Shown piece after piece: positions 21,191-21,287 of a stretch of 21,287 nt of DNA. Positions within the stretch are counted from its first letter, which is position 1, and the number at the start of each line of letters is the position of its first letter. Both the position numbers and the translations under genes were made by a program. The notes under the pieces were generated by a model, which searched no databases, had not been told where the DNA came from, and saw nothing but the letters and a program-made list of their open reading frames with translations. This stretch comes from Methylotenera_A sp031399315 (GTDB lineage: Bacteria; Pseudomonadota; Gammaproteobacteria; Burkholderiales; Methylophilaceae). The DNA lies in the NCBI GenBank assembly GCA_031399315.1, contig JANNOS010000044.1:1-21287 (forward strand). Reading direction: 5' to 3'.

Positions 21191-21287
21191 ATATAGCTCT
21201 AATGAATAAAGTTAACCGTCACCCCGCAGTGCGGGATATAAGCGGTCAACGTGGTTTGGGGTTGACCGCGCCCGCACCAGTGGGCGT
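21188..21287 (-). repeat. possible atypical attC, cut by right edge
   Basis: TTAGAGC at 21188-21194 matches the inner core of the next attC (GCTCTAAC), so a cassette boundary is here, but the base at the crossover is A instead of G. Beyond it are nested inverted repeats: CCCGC/GCGGG (21223-21235) and GCGGTCAAC/GTTGACCGC (21242-21269), enclosed by GTGCGGG/CCCGCAC (21229-21277). This could be a large attC or another recombination or termination structure. Confidence 0.4.

Larger units (their letters stand above)
13256..21287 (-). mobile_element. integron gene-cassette array, distal part
   Basis: About fifteen attC or attC-like sites separate short, unrelated, mostly single-gene units that are all coded on the minus strand and have no or minimal spacers. 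In minus orientation the sites have the classical form: core NCTAAC, an imperfect stem around a GC hairpin, and core CGTTAGN. For several units the core at the cassette start is the complement of the core at the start of its own attC, as expected of an intact excisable cassette. Repeated site sequences suggest a sedentary chromosomal integron. Integrase and attI are not in the window and are expected to the right. Base composition jumps from cassette to cassette, as expected for independent origins. Confidence 0.93.

Overview
The window joins two different landscapes. Bases 1 to about 13,150 look like an ordinary chromosomal backbone of an A+T-leaning Gram-negative bacterium. The set of genes (acetyl-CoA synthetase, bifunctional GlnE, E. 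coli-type YcaO, DhaK/DhaL, PPK2, YnfA) fits a proteobacterium, and my best guess is a betaproteobacterium of the Methylophilaceae type. That taxonomic guess rests on gene style and composition only.

Backbone layout: the 5' part of acs (minus, cut by the left edge); glnE (plus); a DUF1800-DUF1501 pair (plus), the second member with a Tat signal; ycaO (minus, convergent); dhaL-dhaK (minus, with a long hairpin in the gap between the genes); ppk2 (plus, divergent from dhaL); a DOPA 4,5-dioxygenase-like gene and a YnfA/UPF0060 gene (both minus).

From about 13,250 to the right edge the window is the distal part of an integron gene-cassette array. I see about fifteen attC or attC-like sites, intact, half or decayed, most sharing a species-type sequence (CTAACGTTTGAATTAAG, then a short GC hairpin, then TTGAATGATNGGTTAG on the plus strand). 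All cassette genes point to the minus strand and each normally ends in or just before an attC. The integrase and attI must therefore lie beyond the right edge, and the array ends next to ynfA. Cassette genes, from promoter-proximal (right) to distal (left): small membrane protein; ORF-less cassette; single-TM protein; DJ-1/PfpI protein; BrnT-BrnA toxin-antitoxin; DUF3052; ORF-less cassette; DUF4440-type lipoprotein; DUF2127 membrane protein; ORF-less cassette plus debris; AHSA1-type plus DUF1579 pair; alpha/beta hydrolase; short ORF-less cassette; 91-residue conserved cassette protein; ABM monooxygenase.

The most unusual content is not protein coding. Three cassettes carry a related ORF-less module, two of them ending in a terminator-like hairpin. 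A separate module of about 62 bp with a strongly conserved double-hairpin core occurs four times, each time right at the start of a cassette, once as the 5' leader of ynfA. Several attC sites are only halves fused to other material, which points to non-canonical rearrangement in this array.
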